Source of the DNA: Devosia sp. XK-2
GTDB lineage: Bacteria; Pseudomonadota; Alphaproteobacteria; Rhizobiales; Devosiaceae
Reading direction: 5' to 3'
Assembly: GCF_037113415.1 (NCBI RefSeq)
Contig: NZ_CP146608.1
Span: forward strand, 1,074,501-1,138,500
DNA length: 64,000 bases
In this document: positions 44,150 to 52,565 of the stretch, in pieces
How positions within the stretch are numbered: the stretch's first letter is position 1
Layout: each line of letters begins with the position of its first letter
Made by a program: the position numbers and the translations under genes
The notes under the pieces: generated by a model
The model's database searches: none
Told to the model about the DNA's origin: nothing
Seen by the model: only the letters and a program-made list of their open reading frames with translations

Positions 44150-44170
44150 ATATATGCTCGGCCTATATAT
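44150..44170 (-). promoter_or_regulatory. Candidate PadR operator
   Basis: ATATAT (44150-44155) and ATATAT (44165-44170) are self-complementary arms 9 bp apart, just upstream of the padR-efflux operon. AT-rich dyads of this kind are usual PadR targets, but the exact consensus for this protein is unknown. Confidence 0.45.
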
Positions 44171-44304
44171 GGCTGTGGTGCCTGCTGCAAGCACTACGGG
44201 ACAGAACAATGCGCAGATCGGTTAAGCACAGATTGCATGTCTGGTGCTTAACTGCTGATACCTAACAAGAACCTTTACAGTCGCGCCCGCAACGCGACCA
44301 ATCG

Positions 44305-45129
44305 TCACGAACCGATCAGACGCCGCATTTCACTGGCCCCGGCCAAGGCCAGGTCCCGGCTCGCCGCCGCGACGAAATAGGGGTTGAGGAATTTCAACTC
44401 CCCTTTGCCATAGCGCATGGGCGCACCGTCCAGCGTCAGCACGGCGCCGCCTGCCGCTTCAAGCACAGCCTGTCCGGCCGCGGTATCCCATTCACATGTG
44501 GGGGTAAATCGCGGGTAAAGCTGCGCGTCTCCCCGCGCCAACAGACAGAACTTGAGCGAGGACCCCACAGAGACATCGCTTTCGACATCCAGCGTCCGGC
44601 ACAATTGCTCCAGCGCGGCATGGCCATGGCTGCGGCTGGCCACTATGCGTGGGCGCGGCAGCAAGCCGACGCGGATGGCGCGGCGATCCACCACCGCACC
44701 CTCGACAACCCGACCGCTCCAGGCACCGCTTTGATCGCCCACGAAAATGTCGCCACTTGCCGGCGCCAGCACCACACCCATGACAGGGCGGCCATGCTCC
44801 ACCAGCGCAATGTTGACGGTAAACTCGCCATTGCGCTTGATGAATTCTTTGGTGCCGTCGAGTGGATCGACAACGAAATAGCGCTCACCCAATACAGGCA
44901 CGATGCCGGCGGCGACGCTCTCCTCGCCCAGCACGGGCAGGCCAGTTTCCGACAGGCGGTGGATGATAGCAGTCTCGGCAGCGGCATCAGCTTCGGTTAC
45001 CGGCGAGCCGTCATCCTTGGTCACCACATGAATGGGGCGATTATAGACATCGCAGATAACCTCGGCCGCGATGATCGCAGCATCCACGGCGATGTCCGTG
45101 ACTGTCGGCGAACCGGCCAGGCCAATCAT
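44305..45129 (-). CDS. cysQ: 3'(2'),5'-bisphosphate nucleotidase
   Basis: This 274-residue magnesium-dependent phosphatase of the inositol monophosphatase superfamily hydrolyses 3'-phosphoadenosine 5'-phosphate, a by-product of sulfate assimilation. Metal-site motifs are SPVTEADAAAE, VVDPLDGTKEFIKRNGEFTVNIALVE and CEWDTAAGQAVLEAAGG. KEFIKRNGEFTVNIALV favours CysQ over inositol monophosphatase. Its ATG overlaps the nadC stop by 4 bp, so both are in one operon. Confidence 0.92.
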   Translation of the reverse strand: MIGLAGSPTVTDIAVDAAIIAAEVICDVYNRPIHVVTKDDGSPVTEADAAAETAIIHRLSETGLPVLGEESVAAGIVPVLGERYFVVDPLDGTKEFIKRNGEFTVNIALVEHGRPVMGVVLAPASGDIFVGDQSGAWSGRVVEGAVVDRRAIRVGLLPRPRIVASRSHGHAALEQLCRTLDVESDVSVGSSLKFCLLARGDAQLYPRFTPTCEWDTAAGQAVLEAAGGAVLTLDGAPMRYGKGELKFLNPYFVAAASRDLALAGASEMRRLIGS

Positions 45130-45998
45130 GGTTGGGCCTCGCCGATCACCACATCCAGTCCCAGGTCGAGCGGCGTGGCGCCCATCGTGATCTGGCTGGT
45201 TGAAATATAGTCAACGCCGGTTTCGGCGATCGAGCGCAGGCGCTCCAGTTTGACGCCACCCGATGCCTCGAGCGTCGCGCGGCCACCATTGATCTCGACC
45301 GCCTGGCGCAGCAGTTCATTGTCCATATTGTCGAGCATGATCACCCGCGCACCGGCAGTAAGCGCTTCGTGCAGTTCCGCTAGCGTCGTCACCTCGATCT
45401 CGATGGCCACCAGATGCCCGGCAAAAGCCTCGGCGGCCTTATAGGCAGCCGTGACGCTGCCTGCGACAGCGATATGATTGTCCTTGATCAGGATGGCGTC
45501 GTTGAGCGCATAGCGATGATTGCTGCCCCCACCGCAGCGGACCGCATATTTCTCAAAGGTCCGCAATCCCGGTGTGGTCTTGCGCGTATCGCAAATGCGC
45601 GCCCTCGTGCCGGCAATGGCATCGGCATAAATCCGTGTCTGCGTGGCAATGCCGCTCAGATGATTGAGAAAATTGAGCGCCACTCGCTCGCCCGACATCA
45701 CCAGGCGTGCCGGGCCCGAAATCTCGGCGACTATCCCGCCGGCGTCAATGCGGTCGCCATCGCCGAGCCGGGGAGAAAAAAGCACCCCGTCGCCCACCAG
45801 CCGGAAGGCAGCGGCGGCCAGATCTAGGCCGGCAATTACCCCGGCTTCGCGCGCCGAAAGCGTCGCCTTTGCTACCGCATCAGGTGCCAATGTCGCCTGG
45901 CTCGTTAGGTCGCCGGCCAGGCCCAAATCTTCCTCTAGCGCTGCCGCGACGGCACGTTCCACGATCAGGCGCGGCAATTGAGCGGGCAGGGCGGTCAT
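45126..45998 (-). CDS. nadC: Nicotinate-nucleotide pyrophosphorylase (carboxylating)
   Basis: This enzyme makes nicotinate mononucleotide from quinolinate and phosphoribosyl pyrophosphate, an early NAD step. The 290 residues show ALEEDLGLAGDLTSQ, ISGPARLVMSGERVALNFLNHLSG, CDTRKTTPGLRTFEKYAVRCGGGSNHR and VIMLDNMDNE, all diagnostic. It is cotranscribed with cysQ. nadE, later in the same pathway, is at 22 kb, while nadA and nadB are not in the window. Confidence 0.96.
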   Translation of the reverse strand: MTALPAQLPRLIVERAVAAALEEDLGLAGDLTSQATLAPDAVAKATLSAREAGVIAGLDLAAAAFRLVGDGVLFSPRLGDGDRIDAGGIVAEISGPARLVMSGERVALNFLNHLSGIATQTRIYADAIAGTRARICDTRKTTPGLRTFEKYAVRCGGGSNHRYALNDAILIKDNHIAVAGSVTAAYKAAEAFAGHLVAIEIEVTTLAELHEALTAGARVIMLDNMDNELLRQAVEINGGRATLEASGGVKLERLRSIAETGVDYISTSQITMGATPLDLGLDVVIGEAQP

Positions 45999-46094
45999 GC
46001 AAACTCACCGGAAACATTTGTTTGGCTTGTGCTTTACGACGCGCATCCCAGCCTGACAACAGCGCTAAAGGGTATGGTTTTGTGCCGCAGAACC

Positions 46095-46880
46095 CTAGCG
46101 CAGCAAACTCTGCCCTCCGTCGATCCAGACCGGACTGCCGGTCACGTGCCGTGCGGCATCCGAGACAAGGAAGGCAATAACATCGGCAACGTCTTCGGCC
46201 TTGCCCGACCTGCCTTGAGTCAGCGGGATATCGCCTTCGGGAAAGGTCACGGGAATTCCGGCCTTCTCGCTGTCGCGATATTCGGTATTGTCCTTGATGT
46301 CGCTTTCAATGGCGCCGGGACACACGGCATTGATACGGATTTTCCGCCTCCCCAGCTCCAGGGCCAATTGTTTGACCATGGCGAGCTGCCCGGCCTTGCT
46401 TGCCGAATAGGCGCTCGCGCCGGGCGAGGTGAAGGTACGCGTCCCATTGATCGAGGACACTACGACGATGGCGCCGCCGCCGGCGGCCTCCAGTGCTGGC
46501 ACTGCGTGGTGAATGGTGAGATAAGTGCCGCGCAGATTGACCGAGATGGTCTTGTCCCACTCCTCCGGTGTCAGGCTTTCAATGGGCGCCCACACGCCAT
46601 TGATGCCGGCATTGGCCACCACGATGTCGAGCCGTCCGAACTGGCCCAGCGTCTCGGCCACCAGCGCGCGCATGCCTTGATCATCCGTGACATCGCTCAC
46701 CGCAGCCCAGGCCCTGCCACCCGCGTTTTCGATCTCCGCGGCCGTCGCCTCGACCTCACTGCGTGTCCGGCTCATGACGACAACCGCTGCGCCTTCCCGC
46801 CCGAGCTTCAGCGCCGTTGCCTTGCCGATCCCCGATCCTGCGCCGGTTACCAGCGCCACCTTGCCATCCAGAAAAGTCAT
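46095..46880 (-). CDS. SDR-family NAD(P)-dependent oxidoreductase
   Basis: This 261-residue short-chain dehydrogenase has the cofactor loop TGAGSGIG (about 11-18), NAG at IVVANAGINGV and the catalytic YSASK (about residue 160) preceded by VVVSSINGTR. SRTRSEVE after the second strand (Ser-Arg where an Asp would select NAD) suggests NADP. ATG 46880 removes a non-conserved 15-residue extension. The substrate is unknown. It is followed across a small gap by nadC but shows no pathway link. Confidence 0.9.
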   Translation of the reverse strand: MTFLDGKVALVTGAGSGIGKATALKLGREGAAVVVMSRTRSEVEATAAEIENAGGRAWAAVSDVTDDQGMRALVAETLGQFGRLDIVVANAGINGVWAPIESLTPEEWDKTISVNLRGTYLTIHHAVPALEAAGGGAIVVVSSINGTRTFTSPGASAYSASKAGQLAMVKQLALELGRRKIRINAVCPGAIESDIKDNTEYRDSEKAGIPVTFPEGDIPLTQGRSGKAEDVADVIAFLVSDAARHVTGSPVWIDGGQSLLR

Positions 46881-46942
46881 TGCCGTGTCTCCGCTTTGTC
46901 TGACGCAAACGCGAAGATCGGGCAATGGTTGTCAGAAATGCT

Positions 46943-48208
46943 CTAGAGGCGCTTGGGGTGATCCTGCTCGATAATCCCGTGAGTGAGACTGCCGGTCACC
47001 GGATAAAGCGGGATCAAACAGGCCTGCAGTGCATGGTAAAGGTCGGGCTTGCCGACAAACAGGCGCGAAGTGGGCACCAATTGCTCGGTCAGTTCGCTGT
47101 GCCAGCCGCCCCGCTCATGGTCGATCACATGGTTCTCGGCAAAATCCCACAGTTTGCGATACCAGAGCTGGTAGAAGTCGTCATGGTCATAGGAGCCAAT
47201 ATAGGCGGCCGCGCCGATCGCCTCGGCAATGGGCCACCACAACTTTTCGCGCATGATCGGCTGGTTGTTCCAGTCCAGCGTGTAGAAGAAGCCGCCATGC
47301 ACCTTGTCCCAGCCCAGCTCGATGGCCTGGCGGAACAGGCCGCGCGCGCATTCGGTCATCCAGCTATGCTCCTTGCGGCAGAGCACGAAGAGCTGGAACA
47401 ACAGGCGCGACCACTCTAGCGCATGCCCTGGCGTGGTCCCCGAGGGGCGGAACATCTCGGAGCCTAGATAGTCCTTGTCCAGGCTCCAGTCCTCATGGAA
47501 GTGCTCGGCCACGCGATAGTCGAGCTTGGCCGCGTTGCGGTTGATGATGAGGTCGGCGATCCTGGTCGCCTTTTTCAGATATTCCTTTTCCCCTGTCGCC
47601 TCATAGGCGGCCATCAGGGCCTCGGTCAGGTGCATGTTCGAATTCTGACCGCGATAGGTGCTGATCTGCCCCCAATCATTGGCGAACTCTTCGCGCACCG
47701 CCCCGGCCTTTTTGTCCCAGAAGCGCTGCTCGATCACCTCTGTGGCGTCGGCGATCACCTTGTCGGCCAGCGGATGGCCAAGCAGTTTGGCGCTCGCCCC
47801 GGCCAGCAACACGAACGCATGGCCATAGGCCTGCTTGCTGGCGTCGACATAACCATCGTCATTGAGAGACCAGACATAGCCGCCATGGCGCTGGTCGCGA
47901 TGCTTCTCCCAAAGATAACGCATGCCATGATCGACGATTTCGTCCGATCCGGGCCGCCCGATCAGGCCACCTATGGTGGCACAGTGGATCATGCGGGTCG
48001 TGACGTGAATCTGTCGCACCGCATTGTCAGGCGTCAGGGGCAGCCCCTCATCTGACAATTCGAAAAATCCGCCCTTGGGATTGAGCGATGCCGCCTCGAA
48101 GAAGTCGAACAACCGGCTCGCCTGCGTCATCAGATATTGGCGATGGAAGGGGCGTTTCTGCCAGGCGCCCCAATTGGTTTCCGGCAGGGTGGTGGCGATC
48201 GTGTTCAA
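46943..48208 (-). CDS. AGE-family epimerase/isomerase (YihS or mannose-isomerase type)
   Basis: This 421-residue (alpha/alpha)6-barrel enzyme belongs to the N-acylglucosamine 2-epimerase superfamily. The segments RGQNSNMHLTEALMAAYEAT, TTPGHALEWSRLLFQL and ERGGWHSEL hold the three catalytic histidines and follow the pattern of aldose-ketose isomerases acting on mannose or sulfoquinovose, more than of true AGE. A TTG at 48208, preceded by GGGAGAG, fits the conserved start better than the upstream ATGs at 48268 and 48247, but the start is not certain. The neighbouring fructose-bisphosphatase could draw on fructose-type products. Confidence 0.85.
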   Translation of the reverse strand: MNTIATTLPETNWGAWQKRPFHRQYLMTQASRLFDFFEAASLNPKGGFFELSDEGLPLTPDNAVRQIHVTTRMIHCATIGGLIGRPGSDEIVDHGMRYLWEKHRDQRHGGYVWSLNDDGYVDASKQAYGHAFVLLAGASAKLLGHPLADKVIADATEVIEQRFWDKKAGAVREEFANDWGQISTYRGQNSNMHLTEALMAAYEATGEKEYLKKATRIADLIINRNAAKLDYRVAEHFHEDWSLDKDYLGSEMFRPSGTTPGHALEWSRLLFQLFVLCRKEHSWMTECARGLFRQAIELGWDKVHGGFFYTLDWNNQPIMREKLWWPIAEAIGAAAYIGSYDHDDFYQLWYRKLWDFAENHVIDHERGGWHSELTEQLVPTSRLFVGKPDLYHALQACLIPLYPVTGSLTHGIIEQDHPKRL

Positions 48209-48321
48209 AGGTCTCTCCCATCCGGCGCAATCGGACCGCCGGCTCATCTCCGCACGGGTTCTACCCAATCAATAAGAACGTTGCAATTCTCGCCTTGACC
48301 TCCATGCCAGGCTGCCACGGC

Positions 48322-49269
48322 TCATTCCCGCGCGTACCGTTCCTCCACCCGCCTCACCTCATCGGCCGATCCAAGGATCACCGGCACCCGCTGGTGAATG
48401 TGCTCGGGCTCAATATCCAGAATGCCTTGCGCGCCAGTCGTCGAACGTCCTCCCGCGCCCTCGATCAGCCAGGCCATGGGATTGGCCTCATAGAGCAGCC
48501 GCAACCGCCCACCCTTGGCCTTCGTTTCGCTGTCGAGTGGGTAGAGAAAGATGCCGCCGCGCATCAGAATGCGGTGGATATCGGCCACCATGGAGCCGAC
48601 CCAGCGCATATTGTAGCGCTTGCCGGCCGGCCCGGTTTCGCCTGCCACGCTTTCTTTCACATAGCCCGTCGTCGCCGCATCCCAGAAGCGCTCCCGCGCC
48701 GTGTTGATGGCGAATTCGCCCGAAGCCTGGGGCACTTTTGCTTCCGCCAGCGTTTGCAGCCACGCCCCGTTCCTATCCAGCGTGAACACGCTGGTCGCGC
48801 CGCTGATCCGCACGACCAGACTCGTCGCCGGACCATAGGCGACATAACCGGCCGCCAATTGGTTGCGCCCCTTCTGCAAAAGGCCACCTTCGCTCGCCAG
48901 AACAGAAAAGATCGTTCCGACAGTGACATTTACGTCCAGATTTGAAGATCCATCCAGGGGATCGGTAGCGACGATGAGCGGCCCCTGACTCGATAGATCA
49001 ACGGCTTCATCCAATTCCTCCGAGATCAGAATCGAAATGGCCGGATTTTGCCGCAAGTGATTCAAAACAATGTCGTTTGAGATCACGTCCAGCGCCTTTT
49101 GCGCCTCCCCCTGCACATTGTCCGAGCCCGCAAGTCCTGTCTGTCCGGCAATGGGCGCCAGCCTGAGAATGTCGGCAAGCTCGGCTCCTGCAGCAGCCAT
49201 CGACAGCACGGCGCTGGCAAGCGAGTGGTCCGCGGTCTGGCCCTTGAGCCAATGAGCCAGGTCGGTCAT
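48322..49269 (-). CDS. fbp: Class I fructose-1,6-bisphosphatase
   Basis: This enzyme hydrolyses fructose 1,6-bisphosphate in gluconeogenesis. The 315 residues carry the metal-binding core VATDPLDGSSNLDVNVTVGTIFS and the substrate loops RYNMRWVGSMVADIHRILMRGGIFLYP, both typical of class I. The N-terminal part is slightly shorter than in plant and animal forms. It is upstream of the AGE-type isomerase on the same strand with 113 bp between them, so cotranscription is possible. Confidence 0.95.
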   Translation of the reverse strand: MTDLAHWLKGQTADHSLASAVLSMAAAGAELADILRLAPIAGQTGLAGSDNVQGEAQKALDVISNDIVLNHLRQNPAISILISEELDEAVDLSSQGPLIVATDPLDGSSNLDVNVTVGTIFSVLASEGGLLQKGRNQLAAGYVAYGPATSLVVRISGATSVFTLDRNGAWLQTLAEAKVPQASGEFAINTARERFWDAATTGYVKESVAGETGPAGKRYNMRWVGSMVADIHRILMRGGIFLYPLDSETKAKGGRLRLLYEANPMAWLIEGAGGRSTTGAQGILDIEPEHIHQRVPVILGSADEVRRVEERYARE

Positions 49270-49574
49270 GCAAATCTCCTTGTTGCGCCCACTCTCCCAA
49301 ACGGGCTTCGCCAGGCAAGGCCGACTTTCGGCCTAGAGCAGTTCACCATGAGCCCGATTTGCGGCGCCTTCTTTCAAAAGGGGAAGGTGACGATGGAAGC
49401 CGCGTCCGGCTGGCGTGATCGATCGACCTCACTCCTTTGCTGAATTTGGATGCAGGTCTGCAAGTTTTTGCAGAATGCCTAAAAACTGAGCAATTGAGCG
49501 ACGCGCTTGCGAGGCTCATGCTCATAACGGCGCTCTCCATATCGACAATATAGGCGATACCAGCAGGTTAGCTT
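49270..49574. other. Non-coding upstream region of the amino acid transporter
   Basis: This 305-bp stretch between the divergent fbp and transporter genes holds no convincing gene. It contains an inverted repeat CTGCAA-GTTT-TTGCAG (49458-49473) about 130 bp upstream of the predicted sigma-54 start site, a usual distance for an enhancer-binding activator. The remainder shows nothing I can name. Confidence 0.5.
49458..49473 (+). promoter_or_regulatory. Candidate upstream activator site for the sigma-54 promoter
   Basis: CTGCAA-GTTT-TTGCAG is a perfect 6-bp inverted repeat. It does not match the NtrC consensus TGCACC-N5-GGTGCA well, so the activator could be a different enhancer-binding protein. 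The spacing to the promoter (about 115 bp) supports the role. Confidence 0.35.
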
Positions 49575-49591
49575 CTGGCACGGCAATTGCA
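49575..49591 (+). promoter_or_regulatory. Sigma-54 (RpoN) -24/-12 promoter
   Basis: CTGGCACG-GCAA-TTGCA matches the RpoN consensus YTGGCACG-N4-TTGCW at every defined position. The transcription start would be near 49602, leaving a 55-nt leader to the binding-protein ATG at 49658. The transporter is thus likely to be switched on by nitrogen limitation or by an amino-acid-responsive activator. Confidence 0.8.
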
Positions 49592-49657
49592 AACTCAACG
49601 GCGACGGAAGCCGAATGGCGACTGACAAAGCTTCGAACAGAAGACAGGGACAAATTA

Positions 49658-50440
49658 ATGCTACGCCGCACATTCATCGCATGTCTTGCAACCGGCCTTC
49701 TGGCCGCAGCCGCCGTTCCCGCCCATGCCGACGCGCTTGACGATATCAAGGCCCGGGGCACGATCCGCGTGGCGGTGCCGCAGGACTTCCCGCCCTTCGG
49801 CAGCGTCGGTCTCAGCATGGAATCTGTGGGTTATGACATCGATATGGCCAAGGCCATTGCCGACCGTCTGGGCGTCGGCGTCGAGCTTGTGCCGGTCACC
49901 AGCGCCAATCGCATTCCCTATCTGCAGACCGACCGGGTCGATCTGGTTATTTCCAGCCTCGGCAAAAATGCCGAGCGCGAAGCGGTGATTGATTTCACCA
50001 ATGCCTATGCGCCTTTCTACAATGGCGTCTTCGGCGAGGCCGACCTTACCCTCTCCGGTCCTGAAGACCTGGTTGGCGTCAGCGTCGGCGTCACCCGCGG
50101 CTCGGTGGAAGATCTGACGCTGACCGAGCTGGTGCCCGAAACCGTCGAGATCAGTCGCTACGAGGACAACAACGGCACCATATCGGCCTTCCTGTCCGGG
50201 CAGGTGGATGTGATCGCCACCGGCAATGTGGTTGCTGCCGCAATACTCGAGCGCGACCCGCAGCGGCGTCCCGAGCTCAAATTCCTGGTCAAGAACTCGC
50301 CCTGCTATGTCGGCCTCAATAAGGACGAGCCGGCTCTGCTCGATGCGGTCAACACCATCATCGCCGACATGAAGGCCGATGGCTCACTCAACGCCATCTC
50401 ACAGACCTGGTTCAAGGCCGATTTGCCGGCTGACCTCTAA
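49658..50440 (+). CDS. Amino acid ABC transporter, periplasmic binding protein
   Basis: This 260-residue type 3 solute-binding protein has a signal peptide (residues 2-24, cleavage near AHADA). The mature start DDIKARGTIRVAVPQDFPPFG, with YDIDMAKAIADRLG and RVDLVISSLGKNAERE, is the polar amino acid signature. Glutamate/aspartate-like ligands are possible but not proven. It is the first gene of a four-gene operon behind a sigma-54 promoter. An intra-operon hairpin follows its stop. Confidence 0.92.
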   Translation: MLRRTFIACLATGLLAAAAVPAHADALDDIKARGTIRVAVPQDFPPFGSVGLSMESVGYDIDMAKAIADRLGVGVELVPVTSANRIPYLQTDRVDLVISSLGKNAEREAVIDFTNAYAPFYNGVFGEADLTLSGPEDLVGVSVGVTRGSVEDLTLTELVPETVEISRYEDNNGTISAFLSGQVDVIATGNVVAAAILERDPQRRPELKFLVKNSPCYVGLNKDEPALLDAVNTIIADMKADGSLNAISQTWFKADLPADL

Positions 50441-50448
50441 AGCCAATG

Positions 50449-50480
50449 AATGCCGTCCGGCTCTGATCGGGCGGCATTTT
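50449..50480 (+). terminator. Intra-operon hairpin, probable partial terminator
   Basis: AATGCCGTCCG (50449-50459) pairs with CGGGCGGCATT (50468-50478, one G-U pair) across an 8-nt loop and runs into TTTT. Lying between the binding-protein and permease genes, it could limit read-through so that binding protein is made in excess. Confidence 0.65.
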
Positions 50481-50509
50481 CGCGAGCGTATCTGAAGCGG
50501 GCGAGGTCA

Positions 50510-51178
50510 ATGCAGTATCAATGGAATTTCGATTGGCTGGCGAACTATCTGCCGGTCTTCGTCAATGGTGTGGCCATCACCATTGAACTCATCGCGGTCG
50601 GTGCCGCGCTCGGCGTTCTGCTGGGCATCGTCTGCGCCTGGGTCCGTGCGCTTGGACCGGGCTGGCTCAAGCCGCCCGTCGCCGCCTATGTGGAACTGAT
50701 CCGCAATACGCCCTTTCTCATCCAGCTCTTTTTCATTTTCTTCGGCCTGCCGTCATTGGGGCTGAAACTCACCGCCCTGCAGGCCGCCAATATCGCCATG
50801 GTGGTCAATCTGGGCGCCTATAGCTGCGAAATCATCCGGGCCGGCATTCAGGCCACGCCCCGCGGACAGTTCGAGGCTGGCGCGAGCCTCGCCATGACAC
50901 CGCTGCAGACCTTCCGCTACGTTGTGCTCGTGCCGGCTCTGCAACGGATATGGCCGGCCTTGGCCTCGCAAATTGTCATCGTTATGCTCGGCTCTTCGGT
51001 GGTCTCCCAAATCGCTGTGGAAGACCTCACCTTTGCTTCCAACTTCGTGCAGTCGCGCAACTTCCGGGCCTTCGAAACCTATCTGATCGCGACCCTGACA
51101 TATCTGGCCCTTGCCATAGTGCTGCGCAAACTGCTTGACGGCGTGGGTTGGCTGATCTTCCCGCGGAGGAAGGTGTGA
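50510..51178 (+). CDS. Amino acid ABC transporter permease 1
   Basis: This 222-residue polar amino acid permease of the HisM/GltJ type has five membrane segments. The coupling loop is GAYSCEIIRAGIQATPRGQFEAGASLAMTPLQTFRYVVLVPA, the EAA motif. Its start is ATG 50510 after GCGAGG. The stop overlaps the start of permease 2 (TGATG). Confidence 0.93.
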   Translation: MQYQWNFDWLANYLPVFVNGVAITIELIAVGAALGVLLGIVCAWVRALGPGWLKPPVAAYVELIRNTPFLIQLFFIFFGLPSLGLKLTALQAANIAMVVNLGAYSCEIIRAGIQATPRGQFEAGASLAMTPLQTFRYVVLVPALQRIWPALASQIVIVMLGSSVVSQIAVEDLTFASNFVQSRNFRAFETYLIATLTYLALAIVLRKLLDGVGWLIFPRRKV

Positions 51179-51837
51179 TGGCCCAGTTCACCTTTTTCGA
51201 CATCCTGCGCAATCTGCTCATCGCTACCCAGTGGACCGTGGTGCTCTCATTGGTCTCCTTTGCCGGTGGTGGCCTCGTTGGGCTGTTGATCTTGTTCGCG
51301 CGCATTTCCAGTCGGCCCTGGCTGCGTCTTGTGGGCCGCGGCTATGTCGAACTGTTCCAGGGCACGCCGCTGCTGATGCAGCTCTTTCTCGCCTTTTTTG
51401 GGCTGGTCCTGTTCGGTATCTCGGTCCCGGCCTGGCTGGCGGCGGGTCTGGCGCTGATCCTGTGGTCGGCGGCCTTTCTTGGCGAGATCTGGCGCGGCTG
51501 CGTGCAGTCCGTTGCCAAGGGCCAGTGGGAAGCCTCGTCCAGCCTCGGCATGGGCTATTTCCAGCAATTGCGCTACGTCATCCTGCCTCAGGCCATGCGG
51601 GTCGCCATCCCGCCCACGGTCGGGTTCTCGGTGCAGGTGGTCAAGGGCACGGCGCTCACCTCGATCATCGGCTTTATCGAGCTGACCCGCGCCGGCACCG
51701 TCGTCACCAATGCCACCTATCAGCCTTTCCTGGTCTATGGCTTGGTCGCCCTCATCTATTTCTGCCTCTGCTGGCCACTCTCAAAGGCCAGCCAGATCCT
51801 GGAGAAAAGACTCAATGTCGCTCATAGCCATCACTGA
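51178..51837 (+). CDS. Amino acid ABC transporter permease 2
   Basis: This 219-residue HisQ/GltK-type permease has ELFQGTPLLMQLFLAFFGL and an EAA loop GEIWRGCVQSVAKGQWEASSSLG. It pairs with permease 1 to form the heterodimeric channel. ATG 51178 follows CGGAGGAAGG. The 3' end overlaps the ATPase gene by 23 bp, so translation is coupled. Confidence 0.93.
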   Translation: MAQFTFFDILRNLLIATQWTVVLSLVSFAGGGLVGLLILFARISSRPWLRLVGRGYVELFQGTPLLMQLFLAFFGLVLFGISVPAWLAAGLALILWSAAFLGEIWRGCVQSVAKGQWEASSSLGMGYFQQLRYVILPQAMRVAIPPTVGFSVQVVKGTALTSIIGFIELTRAGTVVTNATYQPFLVYGLVALIYFCLCWPLSKASQILEKRLNVAHSHH

Positions 51838-52549
51838 CGTCCGCAAGAGCTTCGGCTCAAACGAAGTGCTCAAGGGCATCGACATCGATATTGCCCGGGG
51901 TGAAGTCATTGCCATCATCGGCAAGTCTGGCTCGGGCAAGTCGACCCTGCTGCGCTGCATCAATGGCCTGGAAACCATTGATTCCGGGTCGATTTCGGTG
52001 TCCGGAGCGCAATTGCTGACCGATGCCAGCGCTCTGCGCGAATTGCGTCTCAAGGTCGGCATGATCTTCCAGCAGTTCAATCTCTTCCCGCATTTGACGG
52101 CAGGCCGCAACGTTATGCTCTCGCAAATGGTGGTCAAGAAAACACCCAAGGAGCAGGCCGCCGCCATCGCCCGCGACATGCTTGAGCGCGTGGGGTTGAG
52201 TGAAAAGTTCGACGCCTATCCCGACCAGCTCTCCGGCGGGCAGCAGCAGCGCGTGGCTATCGCCCGGGCCCTGGCCATGCAGCCCATCGCCCTTTTGTGC
52301 GATGAGATCACCTCGGCGCTCGATCCTGAGCTGGTGGCCGAGGTGTTGGCCGTGGTCAAAGGGCTGGTCGCCGAGGGCATGACCCTGGTCATGGTCACCC
52401 ACGAAATGCGCTTTGCCCGCGACGTCTGCTCGCGCGTCGTCTTCATGCATCAGGGGCGGGTTCACGAAATCGGGCCGCCCGAAGAGGTCTTTGCCAATCC
52501 AAAGACCCCCGAATTGCAGCAATTCCTGGGAATGAGCCAGGCGGCCTGA
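51815..52549 (+). CDS. Amino acid ABC transporter ATP-binding protein
   Basis: This 244-residue ATPase has Walker A GKSGSGKST, Q-loop IFQQFNLFPHLTAGRN, signature LSGGQQQRVAIARAL and Walker B LLCDEITSALDPE, as in GlnQ/GltL. It energises the preceding permeases. Note that the usual FDEPTSALD reads CDEITSALD here. It ends 17 bp before the convergent glutamate dehydrogenase gene. Confidence 0.94.
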   Translation: MSLIAITDVRKSFGSNEVLKGIDIDIARGEVIAIIGKSGSGKSTLLRCINGLETIDSGSISVSGAQLLTDASALRELRLKVGMIFQQFNLFPHLTAGRNVMLSQMVVKKTPKEQAAAIARDMLERVGLSEKFDAYPDQLSGGQQQRVAIARALAMQPIALLCDEITSALDPELVAEVLAVVKGLVAEGMTLVMVTHEMRFARDVCSRVVFMHQGRVHEIGPPEEVFANPKTPELQQFLGMSQAA

Positions 52550-52565
52550 CTGGCCGCCTGTCCCT

